This document shows, one piece after another, positions 29,809-38,109 of a stretch of DNA of 64,000 nucleotides; the stretch's first letter is position 1; each line of letters starts with the position of its first letter. This stretch comes from Chloroflexota bacterium. GTDB taxonomy: Bacteria; Chloroflexota; UBA11872. The DNA is taken from positions 54,341 to 118,340 of the forward strand of contig JAJECS010000029.1 in NCBI GenBank assembly GCA_022821905.1, in the 5' to 3' direction. Below the pieces are notes generated by a model. That model was given only the letters and a program-made list of their open reading frames with translations. It was not told the DNA's origin and ran no database searches. Position numbers and translations under genes: made by a program.

Positions 29809-29814
29809 TATACT
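29809..29814 (+). promoter_or_regulatory. Candidate -10 box upstream of VanW gene
   Basis: TATACT lies about 36 bases before the ATG at 29850, in the AT-richest part of the divergent rplS/VanW region. No consensus -35 is found 16-18 bases upstream, so the call rests on the single hexamer. Confidence 0.3.
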
Positions 29815-29849
29815 GAATTTATCCATGGCGTTGTGAGCTCACCTGCTCC

Positions 29850-31739
29850 ATGACCCGTCGCCAGATTCTCCTCACCGCCGGCGCTGGCGGCATCGGCGCC
29901 GCCGCCGCTGCCGCCGCGGGCTGGACCGCGTTCGTGGCCGTGCGGGAAGCAAAAGTCGCGGGCCGGTTTCGCCAGGGCGCGGTCGTCGACGGGGAGGATC
30001 TGGCCGGCCTGACGTTCGACGAGGCTGTGGCGCGTGCGCGGGCTCGGTGGGGTCCCTACATCGAGAGTCCCATCGTCCTGCGGCTCGGCGGGCGCAGCTG
30101 GATGCCGTCCGCCGATGAGATCGGCATTTCGGTGGACTTCATGACGCCCCTTCGCGAGGCCTACGCCTGGCGTCGCGATGCGGCGCTGACCGATCAGGTC
30201 CTCGGCCGCGCGGCCACCGGACCGAGTGATTTCGAGGGGCACACGGTCGTCAGCTTCGACCCGACGGCACTCCAGGCGTACCTGGAGCGCATCGCCGTTT
30301 CCGTGTACCTCGACCCGGTGGACAGCGTGCTGCGGATCGAGGAGCAGGCCGGCCGGCGCCGTCTCGTCGTCGACCCGTCGCGCGAGGGCCGACAGCTCGC
30401 GCCCGCCGGCTATGCGGAGAGCGTGGCCGCCAATCTACGGCCGCCGACGCGTCTCGTCGTCGACCTGGCGTCCGAGGTCATCGCGCCGGCCGTGGTTGAA
30501 GACCAGCTCGATCCAATTGCCGCCGATGCCGCTCGCTTGCTCGATGGACACATCGGAATCACCACGTCGTTGGCAAGCTGGGAGGTGGCGCGGGACTCGC
30601 TGGTATCCGACGTCGCCATTGTCGGTCCCGCCAGCGATCCGGAGGTCGAGATATCGCTCGACTATGGGTCCTTCGAGCGCCTCGCGCGCCAGGTTGCGGA
30701 CCAACTCCGCGTTACTCCGGTCGACCCGCGCATCCGCATGGGCGCGTCAGGTGAAGTCGTCCTGCTCGACGAGGGCCGCACGGGCCGGCACGTCGACGTG
30801 GAGGGACTCTGGTCGCGCGTGAAAACCGCATTTGCCAGCGGCGAGTCGGCGGTGCAGGCGCCGATCGTCGTCGTCAAGCCCGACGTCAGTCGCCTTACCG
30901 CCGAGGCGCTGCAGTTCGACAACGTCATCGCCGTCGGCGAGTCGATCTTTTGGGGGTCCGAGGACAACCGGATCCACAACATCGACCATGGGTCGCGGCT
31001 CATCGATGGCGCCATCATCCCGCCGGGCGAGTCGTTCTCCCTCAACGAGACGGTCGGACCGATCACCCTCAACAACGGCTTCGTGGAAGGGCTCGTCATC
31101 GCGCCCACGCGCACCGAGCCCGGCGTGGGCGGCGGCATCTGCCAGGTTTCAACCACCCTGTTTCGGGCGCTGTTTTGGGCCGGGCTGCCGATCGATGAGC
31201 GTTGGCAGCATGTCTATCGCGTGGGGTACTACGAGCTGGGCGAGGACAGCCCGCCCGGATTCGATGCCGCGATCTGGCAACCGCGACAGGACCTGCGGGC
31301 GACGAACGACACCCCCAACTACCTCTTGATTCGACGCGAGTTCGATTCGCTGCGGCAGACCCTGCGCTTCAAGATTCTCGGCGCGCCCATCGGGCGGCAG
31401 GTCACGCTCGATTCGTCGCGCGCGGACCTCGCCGAGCCGCCGCCACCGGTGGTCGTGGCCAACCCCGAGCTCGAACCGGGCGAGGTCAAGCAAACGGACT
31501 CAGCCCGCGAGGGCATGAAGACCGTCATCTACCGCCACGTGGCGCTTGGCGACCAGGTGCTCTTCAAGGACCAGTTTGCGTCGCTCTTCCTAGCCTGGCC
31601 GGAGCGCTGGGAGGTCGGGCCGAACGAGGACGGCTCCCTGGACACGAGCCAGATTCCAGACTACGTGCCGCCCGGAGGAGAGTCGCCCGAGAACGGCGAG
31701 GCGCCGGCGGACAACGGGGAGTCGTCCGCCCAGTCGTAG
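29850..31739 (+). CDS. VanW-family exported protein
   Basis: 629 residues. The start MTRRQILLTAGAGGIGAAAAAAAGW has a twin-arginine-like motif (TRRQIL) and a hydrophobic stretch, so it is exported or anchored outside. Two putative peptidoglycan-binding (PG_binding_4-like) repeats follow (about 45-165 and 190-330). The VanW domain has SFSLNETVGPITLNNGFVEG and PGVGGGICQVSTTLFRALFWAGLPIDER, then YYELGEDSPPGFDAAIW. A beta-rich G5-like segment and an acidic Pro/Ser tail complete it. VanW proteins are envelope proteins of uncertain function, named for glycopeptide-resistance clusters; no vanHAX genes are present here. Confidence 0.9.
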   Translation: MTRRQILLTAGAGGIGAAAAAAAGWTAFVAVREAKVAGRFRQGAVVDGEDLAGLTFDEAVARARARWGPYIESPIVLRLGGRSWMPSADEIGISVDFMTPLREAYAWRRDAALTDQVLGRAATGPSDFEGHTVVSFDPTALQAYLERIAVSVYLDPVDSVLRIEEQAGRRRLVVDPSREGRQLAPAGYAESVAANLRPPTRLVVDLASEVIAPAVVEDQLDPIAADAARLLDGHIGITTSLASWEVARDSLVSDVAIVGPASDPEVEISLDYGSFERLARQVADQLRVTPVDPRIRMGASGEVVLLDEGRTGRHVDVEGLWSRVKTAFASGESAVQAPIVVVKPDVSRLTAEALQFDNVIAVGESIFWGSEDNRIHNIDHGSRLIDGAIIPPGESFSLNETVGPITLNNGFVEGLVIAPTRTEPGVGGGICQVSTTLFRALFWAGLPIDERWQHVYRVGYYELGEDSPPGFDAAIWQPRQDLRATNDTPNYLLIRREFDSLRQTLRFKILGAPIGRQVTLDSSRADLAEPPPPVVVANPELEPGEVKQTDSAREGMKTVIYRHVALGDQVLFKDQFASLFLAWPERWEVGPNEDGSLDTSQIPDYVPPGGESPENGEAPADNGESSAQS

Positions 31740-31820
31740 CCGCCGTGTTGCATAATGGCGGCCCAGGGCAGCCTTGCGGCTGCTCGACGTTTCTCGCCTT
31801 TACGTTTGGAGCACGGTCGT

Positions 31821-32090
31821 ATGTTGCGAATCCGCCTGGCGCGGCTTGGTCGAAGAAACCGCCCGCACTATCGGGTGGTCGTGGCCGAGCGCCGCTCGGG
31901 TCGTGACGGCCGCCGCGTCGACGAGTTGGGTCACTACGACCCCCTCACCGAACCGTCCACCGTGGTGCTGGACGTCCCGCGCACCGAGGAGTGGATCCGC
32001 AAGGGCGCCCAGCCCACCGAGCGTGTGCGCAAGCTGCTGGCGATTGCACGCGAGGCCGCGGCCGCCGCGCCCGCCGGCAACGGCGAGTAG
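31821..32090 (+). CDS. rpsP: 30S ribosomal protein S16
   Basis: 89 residues from ATG 31821 with GGAG at about 31808. MLRIRLARLGRRNRPHYRVVVAERRSGRDGR and DELGHYDPLT are near-consensus S16, which helps 30S assembly. It heads the rpsP-khpA-trmD operon, 9 bases before khpA. The in-frame sequence upstream to 31755 has no Shine-Dalgarno and is not family-like. Confidence 0.97.
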   Translation: MLRIRLARLGRRNRPHYRVVVAERRSGRDGRRVDELGHYDPLTEPSTVVLDVPRTEEWIRKGAQPTERVRKLLAIAREAAAAAPAGNGE

Positions 32091-32099
32091 ACCGGACCG

Positions 32100-32336
32100 G
32101 TGGACGAGCTGATCGAATTCATCGGCCGGAACCTGGCGACGGTGCCCGATGAGGTGCGCGTGGAGCGATTTCGGCGCCACCACCTGCACGTCTACAAGCT
32201 GTTTGTCGACCCGCAGGACATGGGTCGGGTGATCGGGCGGCAGGGCCGGGTGGCCATCGCGATCCGGGCCGTCATGCAGGCGGCGCCCATCAGCCAGGGC
32301 CGGCGGCTCGCGCTGGACATCCAGGAGGCGAGCTAG
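32100..32336 (+). CDS. khpA: KH-domain RNA-binding protein KhpA
   Basis: 78 residues from GTG 32100. A single type II KH domain has the GxxG loop in MGRVIGRQGRVAIAIRAVMQA. KhpA (YlqC) binds RNA, often as a heterodimer with KhpB, and affects cell division and elongation in some Gram-positive bacteria. The rpsP-khpA order is widespread. The rimM gene that often follows is missing; only 93 bases separate it from trmD. Confidence 0.95.
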   Translation: MDELIEFIGRNLATVPDEVRVERFRRHHLHVYKLFVDPQDMGRVIGRQGRVAIAIRAVMQAAPISQGRRLALDIQEAS

Positions 32337-32429
32337 GCGTTCGCGTCCCGCGGAGGCGCGTCGCGGCGCCGGGGGATTCCGGCGTACGCTTGACCGACCG
32401 CTGCTAGGTCTGAGAGCCGGAGGGCGTTC

Positions 32430-33218
32430 GTGCGCTTCGATGTCGTCACCATCTTCCCCGGCATGCTGGAACCCGTGCTGGCCGCAAGCCTGCTGGGCAA
32501 GGCGCGCGAACGCGGGCTGATCGACATCCAGGTCCACGACCTGCGGCGCTGGGCGGACCCGCCCCACCGAAAGGTCGACGACTACGCCTACGGCGGCGGG
32601 CCTGGGATGCTCATGAAGCCGGAGCCGATCGTGCGCGCCGTCGAGGAGCTGCGCACCGTGGACGCGTGGACCGTGCTGCTCTCGCCGCAGGCTCCGCCCC
32701 TCACGCAGCCGGCTGTGCGGTGCCTGGCCGGGCGGGAACACCTCATCCTCGTCTGCGGGCGCTACGAGGGCGTCGACGACCGGGTGCGCGATCTGGTCAT
32801 CGATGAAGAAGTCAGCATCGGCGACTACGTCGTCGCCGGCGGCGAGGTGCCGGCCCTGGTGCTCATCGAGGCCACCTCGCGGCTGATTCCGGGCGTCGTC
32901 GGATGCGAAGACTCGGTGCGGGATGAGTCGCACGCCGCAGGATTGCTGGAGCACCCGCAATTCACCCGCCCGGAGGACTTCCGCGGTCGGCGCGTGCCGC
33001 CGACGCTGCTCAGCGGCGACCACGGGCGCGTGGCGGATTGGCGGCGGGCGCACGCGCTCCGGCGCACGCTCGACCGCCGGCCCGACTTGCTGTCCGAACG
33101 CGACCTCACGGACACGCAGCGACGGCAGCTGGCGGATTTCGATCTCGACCGGCCGGAAGGTGCGCGTCCCCATTCGTGCGCACCGGCCTCGAACGGTGAC
33201 GCCGAGGCGCTCCCGTGA
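32430..33218 (+). CDS. trmD: tRNA (guanine-37-N1)-methyltransferase
   Basis: 262 residues from GTG 32430. SPOUT knot motifs are clear: HRKVDDYAYGGGPGMLMKPEPI, LILVCGRYEGVDDRVRDL, EEVSIGDYVVAGGEVPALVLIEATSRLIPGVVG and HPQFTRPEDFRGRRVPPTLLSGDH. It methylates G37 of tRNA to keep the reading frame. The C-terminal 30 residues are low-complexity. The stop overlaps the GTG of the next gene (GTGA). Confidence 0.97.
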   Translation: MRFDVVTIFPGMLEPVLAASLLGKARERGLIDIQVHDLRRWADPPHRKVDDYAYGGGPGMLMKPEPIVRAVEELRTVDAWTVLLSPQAPPLTQPAVRCLAGREHLILVCGRYEGVDDRVRDLVIDEEVSIGDYVVAGGEVPALVLIEATSRLIPGVVGCEDSVRDESHAAGLLEHPQFTRPEDFRGRRVPPTLLSGDHGRVADWRRAHALRRTLDRRPDLLSERDLTDTQRRQLADFDLDRPEGARPHSCAPASNGDAEALP

Positions 33219-34858
33219 GCGACGTCGCGATCCTGCACGACCTCGAGGCGCGGCTGGCGCTCACGGCCGGGGTCGACATCGTCGCCAACACCGTCAAGTG
33301 CACCATGGGTCCGCGAGGACGCAACGTGGCCTACCGGGGAGAGATTGGCCCGCCGAAGATCACGCATGACGGGGTATCCGTCGCGCGGGACATCCAGCTC
33401 CGCAACGGATTCCTGCAAACCGGCGCAGCCATCGTCACGGAGGCCTGCCGCCTGACGAACGCTGCCGCCGGCGACGGAACCACGACCGCCGCCGTGCTCA
33501 CGCAGGCCCTGACGCATGAAGCCCAGCGGCTGGTGGCCGCGGGCGCGGACCCGATGCGGCTGCGGCGGGGGCTTGCGGCCGCCGTCCTGCGCGTCGACCA
33601 GACGGTGCGCGAGCAGGCCAGGCCGATCACCACCATGCGCGAGACGGCATGGGTGGCCGGGCTGGCGGCGCACGATGCGGACCTCGGCGAGATCATTGCC
33701 GGCATCTTCGACCGGTATGGGCTGGCAGCGGCGGTCACCGTCGAGCTTGGCCAGGGCCTCAGCACCGAGGCGCGCACCGTCGAGGGGATGCGGTTGGAGC
33801 GCGGGCTCGCCTCGCGCCAGCTGGCCACGGGCGGCGGCATGCGCGCCGAGCTCGAAGACTGCGACGTGCTCGTCACCGATCGGGACCTCGCGGGCGTGGG
33901 GCCGATGCTCCCGTTCCTCGACGCCTACGTAGCCGGCGGCGGGCAGCGCTTGCTCGTGGTGGCGAAAGCCATCGGCGGCGAGACCCTCGCCACGCTGGTC
34001 GAAAACCACCGACTCGGCCGAATGTCCGTGATCGCCGTGCGCGCGCCGGTGTTCGGCGAACGCCAGCGCGCCATGCTCGAAGATCTGGCGATCTTCACCG
34101 GGGCCACGCTGGTGGCCCACGAGTCGGGCGACCCATGGGGATCGGTGCCCGTGAGCGTCCTCGGACGCGCCGCCCGAGTGCGCAGCGATACGGCCGAGAC
34201 ACTGGTCGTGGGCGGAGGCGGCGAGCCGCAGGCCGTCGCCGATCGCGCGGAGCTGCTGTGGCTCTACCGCGACCGCGCCAAGAACCAGTTCGACCGCGAG
34301 AAGCTGGAAGAGCGCATTCGGAATCTCTCCGGAGCGGTCTCGGAGATTCGCGTCGCCGCGCCGACGGATGCCGAGCGCCAGGAGGCGCGGCAGCGCGTCG
34401 AGGACGCCGTGGCCGCAACCCGCGCGGCTCTGGAGGAGGGCATCGTGGCCGGCGGAGGGGCCGCGCTGGCCCGCGCCGCGCGGGACCTCACCGCGCCGCC
34501 GGATACGCACCGGGACGAGGTCGACGGCTGGCGCGTGGTGCGGCGCGCGCTGGCGGCTCCCGTGGCGACGATCGCCCGCAACGCCGGATTCGAGGGCGCC
34601 GTCGTGGCCGACGGCGTGGCGGCTGCCGATCCGCCGCGCGCGTTTGACGTCACCACCGGCGAATACGTCGATCCGCTGGCAGCGGGCATCGTGGACCCGG
34701 TGGCCGTGGTGCGCGCGGCCCTGCGCTACGCGGCCAGCGCGGCGGTGATGATCGTCACCTCGAACGCCGTCGTGGCCGACGCGGCGTCCTATGGTCCCTG
34801 GGTGCGCGGACTGCGGCGTCGGATCGCCCGCGACGCCGGCATTCTGCTGGCCGGCTGA
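33215..34858 (+). CDS. Divergent GroEL-type (Cpn60) chaperonin paralogue
   Basis: 547 residues with all three chaperonin domains. The equatorial sites are MGPRGRNV, DGVSVARD and AAAGDGTTTAAVL with the catalytic Asp, plus EDAVAATRAALEEGIVAGGGAALARA (the Asp398 region) and GIVDPVAVVRAAL. The apical domain (about 190-370) is strongly divergent and the GGM-repeat tail is absent; it ends RDAGILLAG. There is no groES nearby. It starts by GTG overlapping the trmD stop, so it is coupled to the rpsP-khpA-trmD operon. It is likely a second, specialised chaperonin rather than the main GroEL. Confidence 0.88.
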   Translation: MSDVAILHDLEARLALTAGVDIVANTVKCTMGPRGRNVAYRGEIGPPKITHDGVSVARDIQLRNGFLQTGAAIVTEACRLTNAAAGDGTTTAAVLTQALTHEAQRLVAAGADPMRLRRGLAAAVLRVDQTVREQARPITTMRETAWVAGLAAHDADLGEIIAGIFDRYGLAAAVTVELGQGLSTEARTVEGMRLERGLASRQLATGGGMRAELEDCDVLVTDRDLAGVGPMLPFLDAYVAGGGQRLLVVAKAIGGETLATLVENHRLGRMSVIAVRAPVFGERQRAMLEDLAIFTGATLVAHESGDPWGSVPVSVLGRAARVRSDTAETLVVGGGGEPQAVADRAELLWLYRDRAKNQFDREKLEERIRNLSGAVSEIRVAAPTDAERQEARQRVEDAVAATRAALEEGIVAGGGAALARAARDLTAPPDTHRDEVDGWRVVRRALAAPVATIARNAGFEGAVVADGVAAADPPRAFDVTTGEYVDPLAAGIVDPVAVVRAALRYAASAAVMIVTSNAVVADAASYGPWVRGLRRRIARDAGILLAG

Positions 34859-34864
34859 GACGGC

Positions 34865-35719
34865 CTAGTCGAACGACAGCCGGTCGATCACCCCGCGTCG
34901 GATCTTGAATCCATGCTCGACGCTCGGGAACGCGCCCTGCGTGACCTCGTCGCAGTATTGCGTCAACGCCTCGAGCGCGGCGCCGGCCAGGTCGGTATAG
35001 CGCCGCGTGTGGCGCGGGGGCGGTCGGTCGGCCAGCCCCAGCAGATCGTGCAGCACCTGGATCTGGCCGTCGCAGTTCGGGCCCGCGCCGATGCCGATCG
35101 TCGGAATCGACAGATGCTCCGTCACAACGGCGGCCAGACGCACCGGAATGGCCTCCAGGACCACCGCGAATGCGCCCGCGGCCTCCTGGGCTCGCGCTCC
35201 GTCCACCACGCGCTGCGCGCCCGCCAGGTTGACGCCCTGCGCCAGGTATCCGCCGGTCGCGAGCACCGACTGCGGGGTGAGGCCCACGTGTGCCATCACG
35301 GGAACGCCGCGGGCCGTCAACCCTTCGGTGATGCCGGCGACTTCGGCCCCGCCTTCCAGCTTCACCGCCGTCGCGCCGCCGTCACGCACCAGCCGCGCGG
35401 CATTGTGCAGGGCGTCGTCGAGCGTGGCGTAGGACATGAACGGCAGGTCGCCGATGACCAGGGTGGCGGAGACGGCGCGGGTGACCGCGGCGGCGTGGTG
35501 CACGATGTCATCGACCGTCACGTGCAACTCGCGCGCATGCCCCAGCACGTTGGGTCCCAAGCTGTCGCCAACGAGAATCCCGTCGACCCCGGCCTGTTCG
35601 GCGAGGCGGGCAAACGGGGCGTCATAGGCGGTCACGCACACCAGCGGTGGCCCGCCCTTGCGGGCTCGGAAGCCGCTTGCGGTTAGCGGGGCCTCACTCG
35701 AAGCTGCCTCGTGCGCCAT
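34865..35719 (-). CDS. panB: 3-methyl-2-oxobutanoate hydroxymethyltransferase
   Basis: 284 residues from ATG 35719. PLVCVTAYDAPFARLAEQAGVDGILVGDSLGPNVLG, VIGDLPFMSYAT, AVKLEGGAEVAGITEGLTARGVPVMAHVGLTPQSV and IPTIGIGAGPNCDGQIQVLHDLLGL are the PanB hallmarks, including the metal-binding aspartates and catalytic Glu. It makes ketopantoate for coenzyme A from ketoisovalerate and methylene-tetrahydrofolate. panC and panD are not adjacent. It converges on the chaperonin gene with a 6-base gap. Confidence 0.96.
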   Translation of the reverse strand: MAHEAASSEAPLTASGFRARKGGPPLVCVTAYDAPFARLAEQAGVDGILVGDSLGPNVLGHARELHVTVDDIVHHAAAVTRAVSATLVIGDLPFMSYATLDDALHNAARLVRDGGATAVKLEGGAEVAGITEGLTARGVPVMAHVGLTPQSVLATGGYLAQGVNLAGAQRVVDGARAQEAAGAFAVVLEAIPVRLAAVVTEHLSIPTIGIGAGPNCDGQIQVLHDLLGLADRPPPRHTRRYTDLAGAALEALTQYCDEVTQGAFPSVEHGFKIRRGVIDRLSFD

Positions 35720-35754
35720 GAGGTGATGGTACGCCCTTGGCAGCGCCGCGGTCG

Positions 35755-36165
35755 CTAGTAGGCGTACCGCTCCTCGCGCGACCAATCCACCGGCGCGAAG
35801 CTCGGCCTGGTCGGCATGCGCGTCAGCAGCTCGGGATCGAGGTCCGATTCGTCGTAGAGGCCGCGAATCTGATTGGAGGGCAGGTTGAACTCGCGGGTCA
35901 TTTCCTCGTAGAACGACTCGATGGCCTTGTAGCGGTGGAACCACTCGACCGGGTCGTCGAACGAGTCGCAGTGGTCGGCGAAGTAGAGCACGATGTCCCG
36001 TACGCTGACATCGATGGGACTGGTTCGTCGGGGCAGGCAGGTGCGGAAGTCGTCAATCCACCCGATCTGGCGCCGCACGTCGCGAGCGGGCAGGCGCCGA
36101 CGGCGGCTGAGCTGCTCCGTATACCATGCGAGGGCGGTCCTAAAACTCGTGCACTCGGCTGCCAT
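35755..36165 (-). CDS. Small protein resembling a tyrosine-recombinase core-binding domain
   Basis: 136 residues from ATG 36165, which has a strong GGGGAGG ribosome site. I recognise no close family. The pattern FRTALAWYTEQLSRRR..QIGWIDDFRTCL, SPIDVSVRDIVLYFADH and DPVEWFHRYKAIESFYEEMTREFNL resembles the helical SAM-like N-terminal domain of integrases (four helices, ending before the catalytic part). No R-H-R-Y catalytic domain follows. It may be an integrase fragment, or an independent helical DNA-binding protein. The C-terminal 35 residues are charged and acidic. It is 35 bases upstream of panB on the same strand. Confidence 0.55.
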   Translation of the reverse strand: MAAECTSFRTALAWYTEQLSRRRRLPARDVRRQIGWIDDFRTCLPRRTSPIDVSVRDIVLYFADHCDSFDDPVEWFHRYKAIESFYEEMTREFNLPSNQIRGLYDESDLDPELLTRMPTRPSFAPVDWSREERYAY

Positions 36166-36619
36166 CGATTGCCTCCCCCTGACAACTTGTGCCCGCGGAC
36201 CCTGCCCTGACCGACTGCCCACATAAAGACAATCGCCCATCCAAAACGGATGGGCGACGGCGGCGCCTTATTCGAAGCGGTCGGAGTGACGGACCACGAG
36301 CGAGCCTCCCCAAGCCCGAAAATGCAGCAACGTTACGGCCGAGGCCGTACGCTGCTCTCACTGTAAGACTTACCACGCCAATGTCAATAGTTCACCTTCA
36401 CGAAACGCCGAGAGTTTGCCGCCCGCGAGTCCGGCATCAACGGCGCCGACAATTTATAAAGGAACAAAATATGACAAACTGTTCGAACAATGTCCGCCGT
36501 CGACGCGGCCCTTCGATACTGTTTCAGATAGACGCCGCGCGACTTGTCATAAGCGTTTGTCGTGACAGGCGGCTCGGACCGGCGCTCGGCCGAGCGTCGT
36601 CGCCAGCCGGAGGCGGGCC
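36166..36619. other. 454-base non-coding region between divergent genes
   Basis: This separates the leftward integrase-like gene from rightward murD. It holds a perfect 10-bp hairpin (36233-36257) and a looser inverted repeat near 36329-36360. An AT-rich stretch at 36450-36490 contains the palindrome TGTTCGAACA (36480-36489), and a TGTCA-N13-TGACA arrangement lies near 36545-36567. No credible ORF is seen. It probably contains both promoters and regulatory sites. Confidence 0.55.
36233..36257 (-). terminator. Perfect 10-bp hairpin followed by T-rich tail on minus strand
   Basis: TCGCCCATCC-AAAAC-GGATGGGCGA is a perfect stem with a 5-base loop. Read on the minus strand it continues TTGTCTTTAT, a loose U-tract. 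It sits 68 bases upstream of the ATG at 36165, so it could be a transcription attenuator for that gene or a terminator of an upstream minus-strand RNA. Confidence 0.5.
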
Positions 36620-37999
36620 GTGACCGAGCGGCCGCCCATCGACAGCCCGCGGGCGCTGGCCGGTCGCCGGGTGGTGGTGATGGGACTGGGGCTGCACGGC
36701 GGAGGACTCGGCGTCGCCCAGTTCCTTCGGCGACATGGCGCGTCGCTGGTGGTGACGGACTTGCGCGACGCGTCCCAATTGGCCCCAAGCCTGGAGCAGC
36801 TTGGAACGGAGGGGGTGCGCTACGTCCTCGGGCGTCACGACCTCCAGGACTTTCGCGACGCCGAGATCGTGGTGCGCAACCCGGCGGTTCCACTGGATGC
36901 ACCCGCGCTGGCCGTGGCGCGAGCGGCCGGCGCGCGCATCGAGATGGAGCTCACCATGTTCCTGCGCTGGTGTCCCGCGCCGCAGGTGGTGGCCGTGACC
37001 GGCACGCGCGGCAAGACGACCACCGCCGCCGCCCTCCACGCGATGGTCCGCGCCGGGGGACGGCGCACGCGGCTGGCGGGGAACATGGGCGTCTCGGCGT
37101 TGACGCAGCTCGACGAGATTCAGCCCGACGAGGTGGTGGTGCTCGAGATGTCGAGCTGGCAGACGGAGGGCCTGGCGGGAACCGGCGTGCGCGCGTTGGG
37201 CGCCATCGTCACCAACCTGCTCCCCGATCACCTCAATCGCTATGACTCGATGGAGGCCTATGCCGCCGCCAAGGCCGAGTTGCTGCGCGCCCAGCAGCCG
37301 GGCGATTGGGCCGTGCTGCCCGCCGGTCCGGGCTGGGGCGATTGGTTCGCGCACCGCGCGCGGGGACGCGTCGTCCGGGCGCCGGCGGAGGCGGAGCCGC
37401 CGGGATGGAGCGACGCCGCTCTGCGCGGAGCCCACAACCGCTCGAACCTGGCCGCAGCGGCGCTGGCGTCCCGAGAGCTCGGTGTGCCGGAGGCGGCAGT
37501 GCGCCGCGCCGTCGCCGGCTTCACCGGCGTGGCGCACCGTCAGGACTTTCTCGGGACGATCGGCTCCGTCCGCGTCTACAACGACACCACCGCCACCATT
37601 CCGGACGCGACCCTGGCGGCCCTCGACACCATTCCGGGCCCCTGGGTGCTCATCGCCGGCGGCTCGGACAAGCGGCTCGATTTCAGCGCGCTGGCGCGGC
37701 GCCTGGAGAGCGACGCCGGCGTACGCGGGGTCGTGCTGCTTCCGGGAGCCGGCACGGATCGCCTGGCCTCCCAATTGGGGGAGTTGGCGCCCGTGGCGGT
37801 TCACGACATGGACGCCGCCGTGGCCGCCGCGCTCGACATGGCCGAGACCGGCGACGCGCTGCTGCTGTCGCCGGCGTGCGCCTCGTTCGGACTATTTGCC
37901 CACGAGTTCGACCGCGGGGCGCAGTTCATCGCCGCGGTCGAGGCGCGCGGACTCACACCCGCGGCTCGCGGCGATCTCGAGGAATCTGCTGAACAATGA
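36620..37999 (+). CDS. murD: UDP-N-acetylmuramoyl-L-alanine--D-glutamate ligase
   Basis: 459 residues from GTG 36620. The N-terminal Rossmann-like domain has VVVMGLGLHGGGLGVAQFL. VVAVTGTRGKTTTAAALHAM is the ATP P-loop, LEMSSWQTEGL and NLLPDHLNRYDSMEAYAAAK form the central ligase domain, and the C-terminal HRQDFLGTIGSVRVYNDTTAT and LLSPACASFGLFAHEFDRGAQF bind substrate. It adds D-Glu to UDP-MurNAc-L-Ala in the cytoplasm. It is isolated from other mur/fts genes. The protein is slightly unusual in having HGGG rather than SG in the first loop. Confidence 0.93.
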   Translation: MTERPPIDSPRALAGRRVVVMGLGLHGGGLGVAQFLRRHGASLVVTDLRDASQLAPSLEQLGTEGVRYVLGRHDLQDFRDAEIVVRNPAVPLDAPALAVARAAGARIEMELTMFLRWCPAPQVVAVTGTRGKTTTAAALHAMVRAGGRRTRLAGNMGVSALTQLDEIQPDEVVVLEMSSWQTEGLAGTGVRALGAIVTNLLPDHLNRYDSMEAYAAAKAELLRAQQPGDWAVLPAGPGWGDWFAHRARGRVVRAPAEAEPPGWSDAALRGAHNRSNLAAAALASRELGVPEAAVRRAVAGFTGVAHRQDFLGTIGSVRVYNDTTATIPDATLAALDTIPGPWVLIAGGSDKRLDFSALARRLESDAGVRGVVLLPGAGTDRLASQLGELAPVAVHDMDAAVAAALDMAETGDALLLSPACASFGLFAHEFDRGAQFIAAVEARGLTPAARGDLEESAEQ

Positions 38000-38027
38000 G
38001 GCGGAGATGGCGTTTCTGCGCCCCAAT

Positions 38028-38053
38028 CCCTTCGACAAGCTCAGGGCGAACGG
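38028..38053. repeat. CCCTTCGACAAGCTCAGGGC-type dispersed repeat
   Basis: CCCTTCGACAAGCTCAGGGC followed by GAACGG is a sequence I know as a frequent interspersed element in many high-GC uncultured bacterial genomes. It lies in the 110-base gap between the convergent murD and LiaF-like genes. The CCCT...AGGG arms form a small hairpin. Confidence 0.5.
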
Positions 38054-38109
38054 ATCGGGCCGCGGCTTAGAGTCTTGGTCGGAGCGTCCGTAGCTCGGCT
38101 GGCTGGGCG

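Noticed and set aside
36480..36489. TGTTCGAACA palindrome as a LexA box
   Set aside because: The GTTC/GAAC halves are in the reverse order of the Gram-positive SOS box and have no spacer; no SOS gene is adjacent.
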